From Rotaria sordida (lineage: Eukaryota; Rotifera; Eurotatoria; Philodinida; Philodinidae): a stretch of 64,000 bases of DNA. The notes below the pieces were generated by a model that searched no databases, was not told the DNA's origin, and saw nothing but the letters and a program-made list of their open reading frames with translations. The first letter of the stretch is position 1. Each line of letters starts with the position of its first letter. Location of the stretch: assembly GCA_905250125.1 (NCBI GenBank), contig CAJNOL010000365.1, forward strand, positions 1 through 64,000, read 5' to 3'. The translations under genes were made by a program, and so were the position numbers. Positions 1 through 11,700 of the stretch are shown here, piece after piece.

Positions 1-2904
1 TCTTTGCCCAATAATAAATCAACAGATTTTTGTTTTCAAATTTGTTGTCACAATATAATCACAAACAGTATATATTCACACTAATAAAAAATGTCGCATA
101 TGTCGTATTTTGTGACCTAACATAAGATATATAAAAGTGCGATACGAGCTGTTCGTTCCTATGAATTTCTCTTCAAGCGAACTTGCGACACTCAGTTTAA
201 CATGAATTATTAGTACCTACTCTTGAAGCACAAGACGATAAGATCCTCAGATCCAGCCGTCTCGATTTGATTTGATCCTGATCAGACCACATTGAGATAG
301 TCCAATCTTGATCATAGATCGATCTCTCAACATGTTATAGATTTGAAGGTTAGCGCTGAAATAATCTACAAAAAAGAATATACGAAAATGCATAAGTTCA
401 GTATGTTTGGTCGCCTTGGTTATATGCCGTTGTATGGGCAAAACAAGACGGCGAATAAATGATAACCCAATAGATCACGATACATTCCGACTACGCCACA
501 TTTTCATGGTACAGTCTGCAACACATTTTATTTTAGTATGTTGACTGAGCACAATATAAGAATTCAAGTTTATCTCTGATGGAAAATATTTCATATTGTT
601 TTGTATTTGTTTACAAAATGAAGATCATAGCAGAAATCGATCTCATTTGTGTTACTCAGATGCTTTGCTATGGTGTCTTTACGGCCAATATTAGATGATG
701 GCATATAGCCACATTTTTGCCGTATTTACACCATATCCCCACCGTATACAGTCACATTGTAAACATTTCTAAAAAAAAATAAGAATGTTTCTGAAAAACC
801 TCTGTTTAGATCATGAAAAATTTTGAAGTATTGTTGTTACATCAAAAAAGTGAATGCTCTAGAGAACTGATTCTTGAACAGTTGTTTGATTTTAACAATT
901 TTTTCAATATGATGCTAAGTATACTTAGGCTGTAGGTTTTTGTGGCATTAGAAGATTGTGAATCAATGAGCATGGAGAGACAAAATGAACGTAATGTAAT
1001 GAACAGTATTGAATTGATTTTAGTGCATTTTTATTGATTTAAACACGTCAACTTGATAGACGTACAGCGATAATCGGTAGTAAAATGCTCTTGATGAAAT
1101 ACAATCACACCGTAAAAAAGAAAGAAAGGAAGAAGAATACAATATTACTTTTCTTCAGTAGTCTTTTATTTGTATAGTCTATCGTCACGCTGTTACTCAC
1201 TGTACAGACATGAATGAAAGAAAAAAACGATGGCAACAATAATAAAATTTGCATCAGTGTATGTTTTTATTTCGTTAGTTTGTTTCTTGTTAATGCACTT
1301 TTTTTGTTGATCTTTTCCGTTTGTCACAGTTACATTTCGAGAAAAAAACCCAAAATAATTATACAATCAATATTACGGCGAATAGTTTTTTCGTGAAACA
1401 AGCTTTTGTGTTTGTGAAAAGACATTCGGCATGCACTACTATGATGATGTTTGTTTTCTTACTTTTGAATTAAGAAAAAAACAGCATTCATGTTATCAAT
1501 ATCTCTGCCAATTTTAGTTACAAAATTCAAGGGATACTTTTCATTATTCGTCAATTTTATGTAAGCATATATGACTCTCTTTCGTATGTATGCAAAACAG
1601 AATTCATTTTGTCGATAAGTTTTATAATCACATTTTGCGACAATAATATTCATTGTTCTCAATTAAAACATATGTTCTAATGTTTTTTATCGAAATATGT
1701 TTATTATAAACACATAGTTTTAGTGATGCACATATGTACAGTACAAAAGTTTTCTCATTGTTATTGTGATGCATGTTAAAATTGAGCGAACCCCGAATGT
1801 AAACAAATAAAATTTGAATATTATTTCTTTGTGAATTGCAGAAAGTAATGAAAGATCAGCAATTAAAATAACAAAAGAAAACAACATTTCTTTTTATTTT
1901 ACATATATTTTGAATGAATGTAATAGAAATCAAAAATCATGTCAGCAAGTGTAGGGATGGGATGTATTTATACTGCTAGTTGCACTAACGCATGTACACT
2001 CTGAGAATGAAATTGCTCGCATTGAAAAAGATATAAATTTAGCAGTACCAGTCTCAATCCAGTTCAAATATCAATGAAACTTTCGTATTCATACATGGCT
2101 CCGACGATTAAAAGCAAACTATAAATTTTTATATTTAATTTTCATTCAAATGACAACTATCTTATCGAATAGCAAAGAGAGCAATGGTCAATTTTATTCT
2201 GAATATTGGTTCGAACTCGAATTAGAGCTGTTTAGTACATGACACGACTAATGTTCGTAACTGCAATTATGAGACAAAACTTTTGGTTGCTTACTGTGTC
2301 TATACAAAAAGTCCTTATTGAACTATTTCATTCATTTTTGGAATTTAAAACAGGTACTTCAAGATTTAATTATATTCGAAATCTAATTAAGCAATTCGTA
2401 ATTACTCTAGTAACCACAGAACACAAAACATATCGCTAAGCATTAAGCACAATGTGAATAGTTTTTTCCTATCCGAATAATTGGTTAATGATGTGCAGTA
2501 TATTTTGCAAGCAGAAACTGTTGTTCGATTGTTGCTTCAATCAAAATTGAATTTACTTTTCTTGTTATTTCATGCACATGATGACAATGTCAATCATATA
2601 CAAAATAAGAAATCAAACTGACAATGTCTTTGTTGTTTTTTGTCGTTCTTATCAGAACGAGAAAAAAAAGACAAAGTATCCAATGTATTGACACTCAAGT
2701 GAGTTTTGTAGAAGAAAAGCAAACGAAAGTTGGAAAGAATAATCATAAAACAAATGAAGTTGTTGGATTTTTCTTTTTCGTTTGTTCTCTATAACCCCAT
2801 TTTCCATTGCAAATAGGTGAAGTTCGTTGTTAAGTGTCAATAAAGAAAAAGATTCACATTTGACGACGTAGAAAAGTCTCGAAAAAAAAACCGTGGACAT
2901 CGAA
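1..2904. other. gene-poor AT-rich region
   Basis: No open frame here has coding character. The frames present are short, low in complexity and carry no splice-linked partners. I see no tRNA, no tandem array and no recognisable transposon protein. It is the upstream flank of the ADP-ribosyltransferase gene. Confidence 0.6.
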
Positions 2905-2915
2905 TATATAAATAG
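2905..2915 (+). promoter_or_regulatory. TATA box of the ART-TPR gene
   Basis: The string TATATAAATAG lies 82 bp upstream of the ATG at 2997. A TATA box here would place transcription start near 2935-2945. That excludes the upstream in-frame GTG at 2922 and supports the ATG at 2997 as the start codon. Seen in sequence; the promoter role is inferred. Confidence 0.5.
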
Positions 2916-2996
2916 AAAAGGGTGATCACTGTCCAAACGACAATTTATCATTCACAATACACGATTATCGATCGAAGAACAATAGTTATCTTCAAA

Positions 2997-5114
2997 ATGA
3001 GTGGACAACGAAGACAACGCATGACTGAAAATTACATGGTCATCTGGGTCGATGGAAACATTAATCCAACAAATGAAGACTGTCAAAACACACTCGTACA
3101 ATTGCGCAGTGTCGTCAACGAGGTGAATTCTTGCACCACAGCGGAAGAATGTATTCAATGCCTCAATGAAAACGATGAGCAGATATCATTCGTTATCTCC
3201 TCTGGTTCAATAGGGCAACACCTCATACCAGACATTCATGACATGCCAAAACTAGGTGCCATATACATCTTTTGTGATAACAAACAACGTCATGAAGCGT
3301 GGGCCAAAAATTGGACAAAAATTGAAGGTGTACATACATCAATCAAGCCCATCTGTGAAGCATTGCAAACAGCTGTCAAGCAATACAATCAAGATAACAT
3401 ATCGATCAGTATTGTCAGTGTGAATGAGGAAGATTCTAGGGAAAATCTCAATCAGCTAGAACCTTCTTTCATGTATACCCAAATATTCAAGGAAATCCTT
3501 CTTGATATGAAACATGGACAAGAAGCCGTCAAAGATTTAGTCACATTTTGCCAAGAAGAATATCGAAACAATACCAAAGAAATGAACGTTATCAATGAAT
3601 TTGAACGTACTTATCGTTCATCAGAGGCCATTTGGTGGTATACACGTCAGTGCTTCACGTACAAAATGCTCAATACGGCATTACGAACACTCGATGGTGA
3701 CATCATTATAAGAATGGGATTTTTTCTTTGTGATGTGCACCGACAAATTGAAGACTTACACAACAAACAGGTCAGTCTGTATCATGGCAAAACCTTTCTA
3801 GTCTTTCGAGGACAAAGACTATTGACAGTAGACTTCGAAAAACTCGAAAAAAATAATGGTGGACTTATATCATTCAATAGCTTTTTATCCACCAGTAAAA
3901 ATCGAGGTATCTCCCTCGAATTTGCTAAAGATGCATTAGTAACAACCGGTATGGTCGGTATTCTTTTTCAAATGACCATAGACCCCACGATCTCATCGAC
4001 ACCTTTTGCATCCATTCGGGAGGTCACTTATTACAAACAAGAAGATGAAATCCTCTTCTCCATGCACACCATTTTTCGAATTCTTGACATTCGTCAGCTT
4101 GACAAAAATCGTCCACTTTATCAAGTGGATCTTCAACTTACGTCTGATGACGATCAACAACTCCGTCGATTAACCGACTGCATACGAGAAGAAGTTGTAG
4201 ATGGAACTAGATGGGAACGATTGGGTACATTGCTACTCAAAATAGGTCAATTCGGCAAAGCTGAAGAATTGTATATGGCACTACTACAACAGACCTCTGC
4301 CGACAGTGATAAAGCATTTATCTATAATCAGCTTGGATGGGTGAAACAACACCAAGGGCTATACAAAGAAGCAGTTTCGTTTTATGAAAAGTCCCTCGAA
4401 ATCAAACAAAAAAACTTCGCGGAAGATGATCTCGATTTGGGTGCTTCCTATAATAACATCGGTCTAGTATATAAAAACATGAATGATTACTCGAAAGCAC
4501 TTGAATTTTACAAAAAAGCACATAAAATAGCAGAAAAAGCTCTGCCTTCAAATCATCCTGATTTGGCTACTTCCTACAGCAACATCGGTAGAGTGTATAT
4601 TGATATGGGTGACTACTCGAAGGCATTTGAATTTTACGAAAAAGCACTTAAAATAAAAGAAAAAACTCTGCCTCCGAATCATCCTGATTTGGCTACTTCC
4701 TACAGCAACATTGGTGGAGTGTATAACGACATGGGTGACTACTCGAAAGCACTTGAATTTTACGAAAAAGCACTTAAAATAACAGAAAAAGCTCTGCCTT
4801 CGAATCATCCTAATTTTGCTACGTCCTACAACAACATCGGTGTAGTATATAAAAAAATGGGTAACTACTCGAAAGCACTTGAATTTTATGATAAAGCACT
4901 TAAAATAAGCGAAATAGCTCTACCTCCGAATCATCCCTCATTGGCTTTTTCCTACAACAACATCGGCACGGCGTATTGCAGCAAGGGTGATTACTCGAAA
5001 GCACTTTCATTTCTAGAAAAGGCGCTTTCTATCCGACAAAAATCACTTCCACCAACACATCCTGATATTAAACGTGCGATGGATAATATTAACTATGTAA
5101 AAAAGAAGATATAA
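2997..5114 (+). CDS. R-S-ExE mono-ADP-ribosyltransferase with C-terminal TPR array
   Basis: Intronless, 705 aa. The central part is an arginine-type NAD ADP-ribosyltransferase domain. The R of the family is in FRGQ (R271), the S motif is STS (S298-S300), and the ExE motif is EDE (E349, E351). These are the NAD-binding and catalytic residues of the R-S-E class, so transfer of ADP-ribose from NAD to a protein side chain is expected. The N-terminal 170 residues match the leader seen in bdelloid rotifer members of this family (recalled similarity). From about residue 430 there are TPR units of 42 residues in kinesin-light-chain style (YSNIG..Y..MGDYSKALEFYEKAL), which normally bind proteins or peptides. 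There is no signal peptide or membrane segment, so it is probably cytosolic. An AATAAA at 5143 follows the stop. The lack of introns contrasts with nearly every neighbour. The substrate is unknown. Confidence 0.93.
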   Translation: MSGQRRQRMTENYMVIWVDGNINPTNEDCQNTLVQLRSVVNEVNSCTTAEECIQCLNENDEQISFVISSGSIGQHLIPDIHDMPKLGAIYIFCDNKQRHEAWAKNWTKIEGVHTSIKPICEALQTAVKQYNQDNISISIVSVNEEDSRENLNQLEPSFMYTQIFKEILLDMKHGQEAVKDLVTFCQEEYRNNTKEMNVINEFERTYRSSEAIWWYTRQCFTYKMLNTALRTLDGDIIIRMGFFLCDVHRQIEDLHNKQVSLYHGKTFLVFRGQRLLTVDFEKLEKNNGGLISFNSFLSTSKNRGISLEFAKDALVTTGMVGILFQMTIDPTISSTPFASIREVTYYKQEDEILFSMHTIFRILDIRQLDKNRPLYQVDLQLTSDDDQQLRRLTDCIREEVVDGTRWERLGTLLLKIGQFGKAEELYMALLQQTSADSDKAFIYNQLGWVKQHQGLYKEAVSFYEKSLEIKQKNFAEDDLDLGASYNNIGLVYKNMNDYSKALEFYKKAHKIAEKALPSNHPDLATSYSNIGRVYIDMGDYSKAFEFYEKALKIKEKTLPPNHPDLATSYSNIGGVYNDMGDYSKALEFYEKALKITEKALPSNHPNFATSYNNIGVVYKKMGNYSKALEFYDKALKISEIALPPNHPSLAFSYNNIGTAYCSKGDYSKALSFLEKALSIRQKSLPPTHPDIKRAMDNINYVKKKI
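4320..5075 (+). repeat. 126-bp tandem repeats encoding TPR units
   Basis: The codon for the conserved Tyr recurs at exactly 126-bp steps (4323, 4449, 4575, 4701, 4827, 4953). This gives six units of 42 codons. Units 2-4 are nearly identical in DNA as well as protein, including synonymous sites, which suggests recent duplication or gene conversion within the array. The first unit is clearly more divergent. Confidence 0.9.
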
Positions 5115-5140
5115 ATTTGTTTCTTTTTGTTCTTGCTGGC

Positions 5141-5332
5141 TCAATAAACTTTTTCTGATTGAAATTCATTCCCTCCGTTTTTTCTCGACCTTCTATCACG
5201 CTCACATGCATGCGACCAGGGACACTCATCGTGATTCTGAATAGGGTATACACAGAGCGGATCATACTGGACTGGTAGAGCAATGACTGTAGGTATGACG
5301 CACAATAACGATGTTAGAGATCGTACGATCAT
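5141..5332 (-). CDS. possible small secreted peptide (uncertain)
   Basis: An ATG-initiated frame of about 63 codons. Its N-terminus looks like a signal peptide (MIVRSLTSLLCVIPTVIALP). The mature part is charged with a few cysteines (DPLCVYPIQNHDECPWSHAC). Base composition is less AT-rich than the flanks. It is convergent with the ART-TPR gene and overlaps that gene's poly(A) signal. I recognise no family. It could be a chance frame or one exon of a longer gene. Confidence 0.22.
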   Translation of the reverse strand: MIVRSLTSLLCVIPTVIALPVQYDPLCVYPIQNHDECPWSHACERDRRSRKNGGNEFQSEKVY

Positions 5333-5377
5333 AGTAGACCTTTCTGAGTACCACACTGCTTTCATCATAGCAGGCAC

Positions 5378-7949
5378 ATTGAATCTCTGTGGTCAGACTA
5401 CGAAGCTACCTAACGAGCTATGATATAAGATGGTAACTCTCCCTACTACACAATAACATGGCTATAAACGAAATCAAGTTAATATTAAGAAATTTTTTTT
5501 CTACTTTTTATTATGAAAAATAGCTTACTACTCTTGTCTACCAAACAAAAAAAATAATTATTAGATAAAGCTTTATTAATAAGAGAGTTATATGCATTTC
5601 TTAAGTGATCATGATTTTTGGGACATCCTGTAGATGAACTTATTATATCTTAAGAGTGAAGTGATAATTGAGTGGGAACACACGAATTGTCATAGCTAGA
5701 AACTGATAGCACACCATTTACTTCCGGTTTCGGAAGGAAAATAAAACGAAACGTTATACCGGGAAAATTACGAACATGCTTGAAAAGGTACACAGCAGCT
5801 AGTATTCAAATTTGAAACAGTTATGTGAATTGATTTCGACGTTATTTCAATTGAAATGAAGTGAAGAACAGAAATAGATTATGGTACTTTCGAATGTTAT
5901 ATTTTCAATATGTTCAACAAGATTAAATATGAGATAATGAAAAAATCTGAATCAATCTGTAGAAAAGACTATACATGGGTTAAAAAATGCAAAAAAAAAC
6001 AAGGAATGGCTGTATTACTTGATGAGATAACTTTTTGTTAAATGAATAGTTTTATTATAATATAAAGAGATCAATAATGAATGTTTTTAGAGATTAATTT
6101 TACTGAACGAAGAATGATTTTGACCAAAAGAGAAAAAAAACCAAATATGCAAACAACAATATGTAAACAAAAACTTCATATTATACTCCAATAGGATTTT
6201 GTTAGAATACTCTATGACTAATGTTGAAGACGGAGCATAATTCAGTGTATCTGTCATCGAACAACATCCGAAAAGATCGACCAAATCCATTGTCTTATGA
6301 ATGACGACCCTCATATTACAATTGACAAATTTCAAGAGCAAATTAAGCTGAATTATGATGCTATACAATGAGTAATGTCCGATCATCGTAAACTTAAATA
6401 TTACGACTAATTATAGATCGTAACAGCTGACCTGAAGAATGATCATGAAAGATATCGTCTGAATTACAAGTTTGGTAGGTCGTTCATCGTCTTCTCGACT
6501 TTCATGAAACTATTTATATCATCTTTTAACTGTTCTACGACGTGGAATCTGACCACTGAAAGACAAAATATAGTTTGTCTTGAATTACTCTCGCTTGAAT
6601 ATACATAGTACAGTATGGGAGTTATTGCAGAAGCGAAAGTTGTTCTTATCTAACAAAATCATAGGTGAACAACTTTGATCGAAATTCTTCTATTATCATG
6701 CTAATTGAACAATGGTAAAATATTATAAAACTATTCAACTATAGTAGATAATTTTATCTGACAATCATCTGGTTTTCGTCAGATTACAACCTATAGTCTC
6801 TAATATACTAGCAAAATTTTTCAGATCCATTGATCTGTTTAGCTTTCATTGACGATACAATCACAGCATGCCATTTTTCATTCTTCCAAAAGTATCCAAC
6901 TTCTGATTTTTTGTAAACTATTGTGCGCCTGTTCTGAGTCGAAATTTTCGTTATGATACACAATTCAATAGAACAATTTGCGCTCTACTTAATTCCCATA
7001 ATGTTTAGCTAATTCTATTGTTCAATATATCATTAGCAAGAACACTACAAATTGCATCAGATATTCTATCTATCACAGATAGACGTTCTTGTACTGTCCT
7101 ATTCATGCATCGAAGAAGGTAAATTTTGTTTTAACAGCATGAGTTTATAGGGAATCTTTTATCGTAGGAAATTCTTATATTTGAAATCAAAACAAATCAT
7201 ATTACTTATGTTATATACGTTTGTTATGCCATGAATAGTAGCAGTTAATTATAGTGTGCAAAAGATAGAGGTAATATCACTGTTTTGTGGAACTTACTAA
7301 AGATGAATAAAAAAAACTCATATGGAAGATTCGAAAACGTTTCTATCATTTCGAGACATCAATCTCTCTGACAAAGTTCGAATGAGTTTCTAGCAACTCA
7401 CCGTTCTCTAGATCATCACGATACAAAGTACAAATTTTGTTATAGCAAAAAATACACAAAATATGGAGGCCAAATGCGTACGCGACAAACTACAGAAATG
7501 TTCTACTTTGCACCGCATTAAAAATGGCTAAAATAACTTATTGATGTATGATAACCGTCATGTTCATCACTGCCAAAAGTCAACATAGAAGTTTGAAAGA
7601 CTTTAGAAAAAAAAAAGTTATTTTCTTTAGTACGAGATTTCAGAAAAATCTTTATAATATCCTTAAATCTCATCATAAAATCAATAAATTATAATGCATT
7701 CAAGAGTAGACACTTTACTCTATCTAACGAGTTAATTTATCTTATGATAATCAATATTTAACTTTAGAAGAAAATCTTTTAATCATAATTCAATGATTCT
7801 TTTCGATTATCACCAAAGTATGTTTCTTTATATCAACAACGATCTTCTTTTTTTTTTAATTCGTGAACAATAGACACACAAACATTGTTGGTACAAAAAA
7901 GAAACTGATTGATGACAATGATGTTATGTGTGTTAACAATTGATTGAAT
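5378..7949. other. intergenic, no gene seen
   Basis: AT-rich sequence with only short frames without splice logic. I see no RNA gene or clear repeat. The right end is the downstream flank of the ribosomal P1 gene. Confidence 0.55.
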
Positions 7950-8376
7950 CTAATCGAATAAACCGAAGCCCTAAAAAAACATGAAAGAAAATAAATAATA
8001 TAAACATCTTTAATCATAAATAAAAAGTAAGTCATACCATTTCTTCGTCTTCCGATTCTTCTTTTTCAGGTTTCTTTTCTTCTTTCTTGGGAGCTTCTTT
8101 TCCACCAGCAGCTTTCTTATCATCAGCAGCAGCTGTTGTTGCAGCAGCCGGTGCAGCAACAGCACCAGCTGCTGGAGCTGAACCAAAACTTTTAAGTAGA
8201 TCTGTTATTTTAACACCTTCTACTGCACTAGCAAAAAGACTAGGCCAATATGAATCGATTTCATAATTAGCAGCTTTTAATATTGCTGTAATTTTATCGC
8301 CTTTGACATCAATATTATCATCAGCTAATATAAGTGCTGCATAAACACAGGCAAGTTCGTCATTGCTTAAGGCCAT
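7950..8376 (-). CDS. RPLP1: 60S acidic ribosomal protein P1
   Basis: Two exons: 8376-8038 and 7970-7950, with a 67-bp GT..AG intron (8037-7971). The 119-aa product is a P1 stalk protein. It has a helical N-terminal dimerisation half (MALSNDELACVYAALILADD), an Ala-rich hinge, and a charged tail that ends in EESEDEEM|GFGLFD. P1 pairs with P2 on uL10 in the large-subunit stalk and recruits elongation-factor GTPases; the terminal GFGLFD is the contact motif. The unspliced frame ends in MV and would lose that motif. The motif is recovered only from the 7-codon last exon (GGC TTC GGT TTA TTC GAT TAG). Length fits the family (about 110-115 aa). Confidence 0.96.
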
Positions 8377-8751
8377 TGTTTATTATTATTGTTTGTTTTA
8401 TTGATAAACTTAAATGAGAATTTAATCTAAAACAAAGAAAAAATTTTTATATATTATTTAAATATAATCAATTATCGTTAAACAATATTAAATAAGATTA
8501 AGAAAATATATGTATGCTGCATGACTATAAAACAAAATAATACTGTAACTGTATTTTTCTTTTTTTTTGTTTTTGATCATAATTTTGATAATGTGTACCG
8601 GAGAGAATCAAATAAGAATACATAAGATTATTGTTGAATATAATTTAAATCATTAGTAGAAGATTAAATTAAAACGACGTACGATTTTCTTCAATATCCT
8701 TAAAACAGAAATTTTTATTTATTTTTTCTATTGTTTAGTTTTAGATAAAAA
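8377..8751. other. short spacer between P1 and the myotubularin gene
   Basis: It contains the 5' flank of P1 and the 3' flank of the phosphatase gene, both on the minus strand. It is AT-rich and I see no additional gene. Confidence 0.5.
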
Positions 8752-11700
8752 TCAATTTACTAATGTTGATTGATAATCAGGTATATAACGAAAATAATAA
8801 TTTTTCCATAATTTAATTTGATATAAAGTATTTATTTGTAAAATTTGTTCAGACTTTCCATTATAATTAGAATTTAAATATGTTTGACGATCATTTAATA
8901 TAGGTGTCCATACAGACATTGTATAATCTGATATTTTCATATCAGTACGGACTTTTTCAGAATTTAGTAAAAACGTACCATATTGACATGAATATAAATA
9001 ATCAGCTATTCTTAATAAGAATTTTTCATTAAATTCAAAAGCAGTTTCAAACTAAAAGATAAAATAAAAGATTTTTATTTAATTAATAGACATATATTCA
9101 GATTTGTGAAAAAAAAAGTAAACTTCCAAAATTTTACCAAAATCTATTATGAAACAAAAATAAATTAACCAGAAATTACTCAACCATTACAAAGCTATTT
9201 TGAGAAAGTACCAAATAAACTATATAAACATCATTAGGAAACTTGTGAAAATACCAAAACACAAAAAAAAAAAGAAGAATCTTGGTCCAACATCGACGTA
9301 TTGTGAGAAATTTCGGTAAATACAGGAATCACTAGTTTTTTTTCCAAATATACATATAAATGAAGTATCCTTTAAAAAAGAAGACCATATCGTCTAAAAT
9401 ATTAGTAATTACTAAGAGATTTTGAAAACTGCTAGTAAATTTCAGTGAAAACAGGAATTGCGAAATAAGTCTTTTTATCTACATGTCAATAAACTTTATT
9501 ATTGAGAAGATGGCGCTACCTTATGAAGTATGAGTCCTTGTTGTCCGCAGAAGAATGCATTGCTGGTTTCGCAATAATTAATGAAATTCAGTTTATGCTC
9601 TGCATGATATTTCTTTCGTGATACACTGCTTGTAGAAATTTCTTCTTTTGTGGATTAGTCATTATAGAAATTATTCGGAATTTGCTCAGTGGTATACGAG
9701 GCAGTTTTAAAAACGGTTTCGATTGCTTTAAAGAAAATTATGGTAACGACCGAACTATCTTGTTGATATGGTTTTTTTTGTGAGAGTAAGTTTCTGAAAG
9801 TGGATTTTTCATAAGAGAAATTTACTTTGTTTTTTTTTGGAAATCTGGATACTGAATGTTTGTAGATGTGTACTAAGTTTCTCAACGCTTGTTATTAAAA
9901 ACTTGTTTACCTGTTGTAATAATTGATATGTGCAATCAAGAAATTGAAGAAAAACAGGTGATCGTTCCGAATAAATTTTATTTCCAAAACCAATACGCTA
10001 ATTAGAAAAATATTATAAAAATTGTGTTTTTCTGAATTATATTTTAATTTATACTTACTAAAAAGAATTTATGACCAAAACTAAGCCATTCTTTTTCTAT
10101 TAAAATCATATAACCATCTAATGTTCGATAATATGGATCGAGCATTAGCATTGCTAATGAAGTCAGCTATATATTAAAAATGAAATAAAATATTAGAAAA
10201 CGTCTTTTCTTTTTATTTACCTGTGATGTTCGATCCCATCCGTCTGAACAATGTACTAATACTGAACGTTTATCATTACGAACTAAAGAAACTAATCGAT
10301 TTACAGATGTTAAAATTGCCTTGAAAACAAAAAACGAAACATTGTTTTTTCTCTAATAACAATTTCATATTAAGTCTACATACTCGAATATGAAATAACC
10401 AATTTAAATTGTCTAAATCATTTAACCATGTTTTATCTTCTTGTAATCCTTGTCGTATAGTTAAATGTAATTTATGAAGACTATCAAAAAAAAAATCAAA
10501 GCAAATTTTCCTTTTCTTTTAATTATTTTCTCTAACCTTTCTCTCATAACATGAATATTTTGTATATTTTGAAACTCAAGCTCACAATCTGGATAATCTT
10601 CATATCCACCACCATTAGCTTTATTAGCTATTGCATTTACTTTTGGACGTGCATCAAGAATAACTAATTTTGAACCTTGATTTACATTTGTATTTGCTAT
10701 TTCACGTAAATAATCAACATCATCTTGACATTTACGATTAAGACCAGTTAATGGTTGACTTGATCGAGTTATTGTCACATAAGTTTGACGACAATACCAA
10801 CTAAGAACCTGTTAAAATAAATTTTTAAATTATAGAAAAAAAAAGAATTTTATTTTTTTGAATATACTGGAATGCGATTTCGACTACGAAAATTAGCAAC
10901 AGATTGTAATCTAGATATATCAAAATTGGATGGCAGAACAAGAGTATCTGGATACGTATCACAAAATGTATAATTTTGATTGATTTCATTATTTATTATC
11001 CAATGTGCATCACCATTTAGTTGAATACCCTGAAGAAAAATGTTTTGAATTTGACAAAAAAAAAACATTTTTTTTTTAAACAACTTACCATTCTTGTATA
11101 ATCTTTTACTTTATTATACAATTTCCAGCCTTCATCGATCTTATCTGGACACATTTTCTTCTTATAATTCCAAGCAAAGAAAGACTAAAACGAGAAAAAA
11201 AACCTATTAAGAATACTGATATATTTTCTCTTTAGAATAATTATTCCTTTGAGATTCATAGTATACGAAAATTCATAAAATCTTCAATTCAAACATTCGA
11301 ATTGGATATATGACTAGAAAACCTTTTTTTCATTGATGACGATTATAAATAAGTTTGTTCACTGGATAAACAACTATGTCATAGAACCAGGGTTCTCGAG
11401 TAGAAAGACTTCTTCTCTCCCCAAATGTTCGACTTTTCGCCAATTTTTTACAGTTTCATGATAACTTTAGGTAGAAATCGGATTTTGAAACATCACTTGT
11501 CTTTCTCTGGCAGAAAGTTGAATAAAAATAAATAGATAATGTCGTTTCCAGGTGAATAGAGTCGGGAAAGGGACAGTCTGGTAGCACGTCGTCTGTTGTA
11601 CAAAGGGCAACAACACAGTGAGTTGTGTTCTTCACCTCTTCCCATAAAAAGTATTGCTAACTCTGCATAGAACAGCGAAGAAAATGTTCTTTTAATTGTC

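Noticed and set aside
2922..2996. Upstream extension of the ART-TPR frame
   Set aside because: It starts with GTG, not ATG, and lies only a few bases after a TATA box; the first ATG is 2997.
4548..4808. Antisense frame with two near-identical halves
   Set aside because: Shadow of the 126-bp TPR repeats; the repeat itself is reported.
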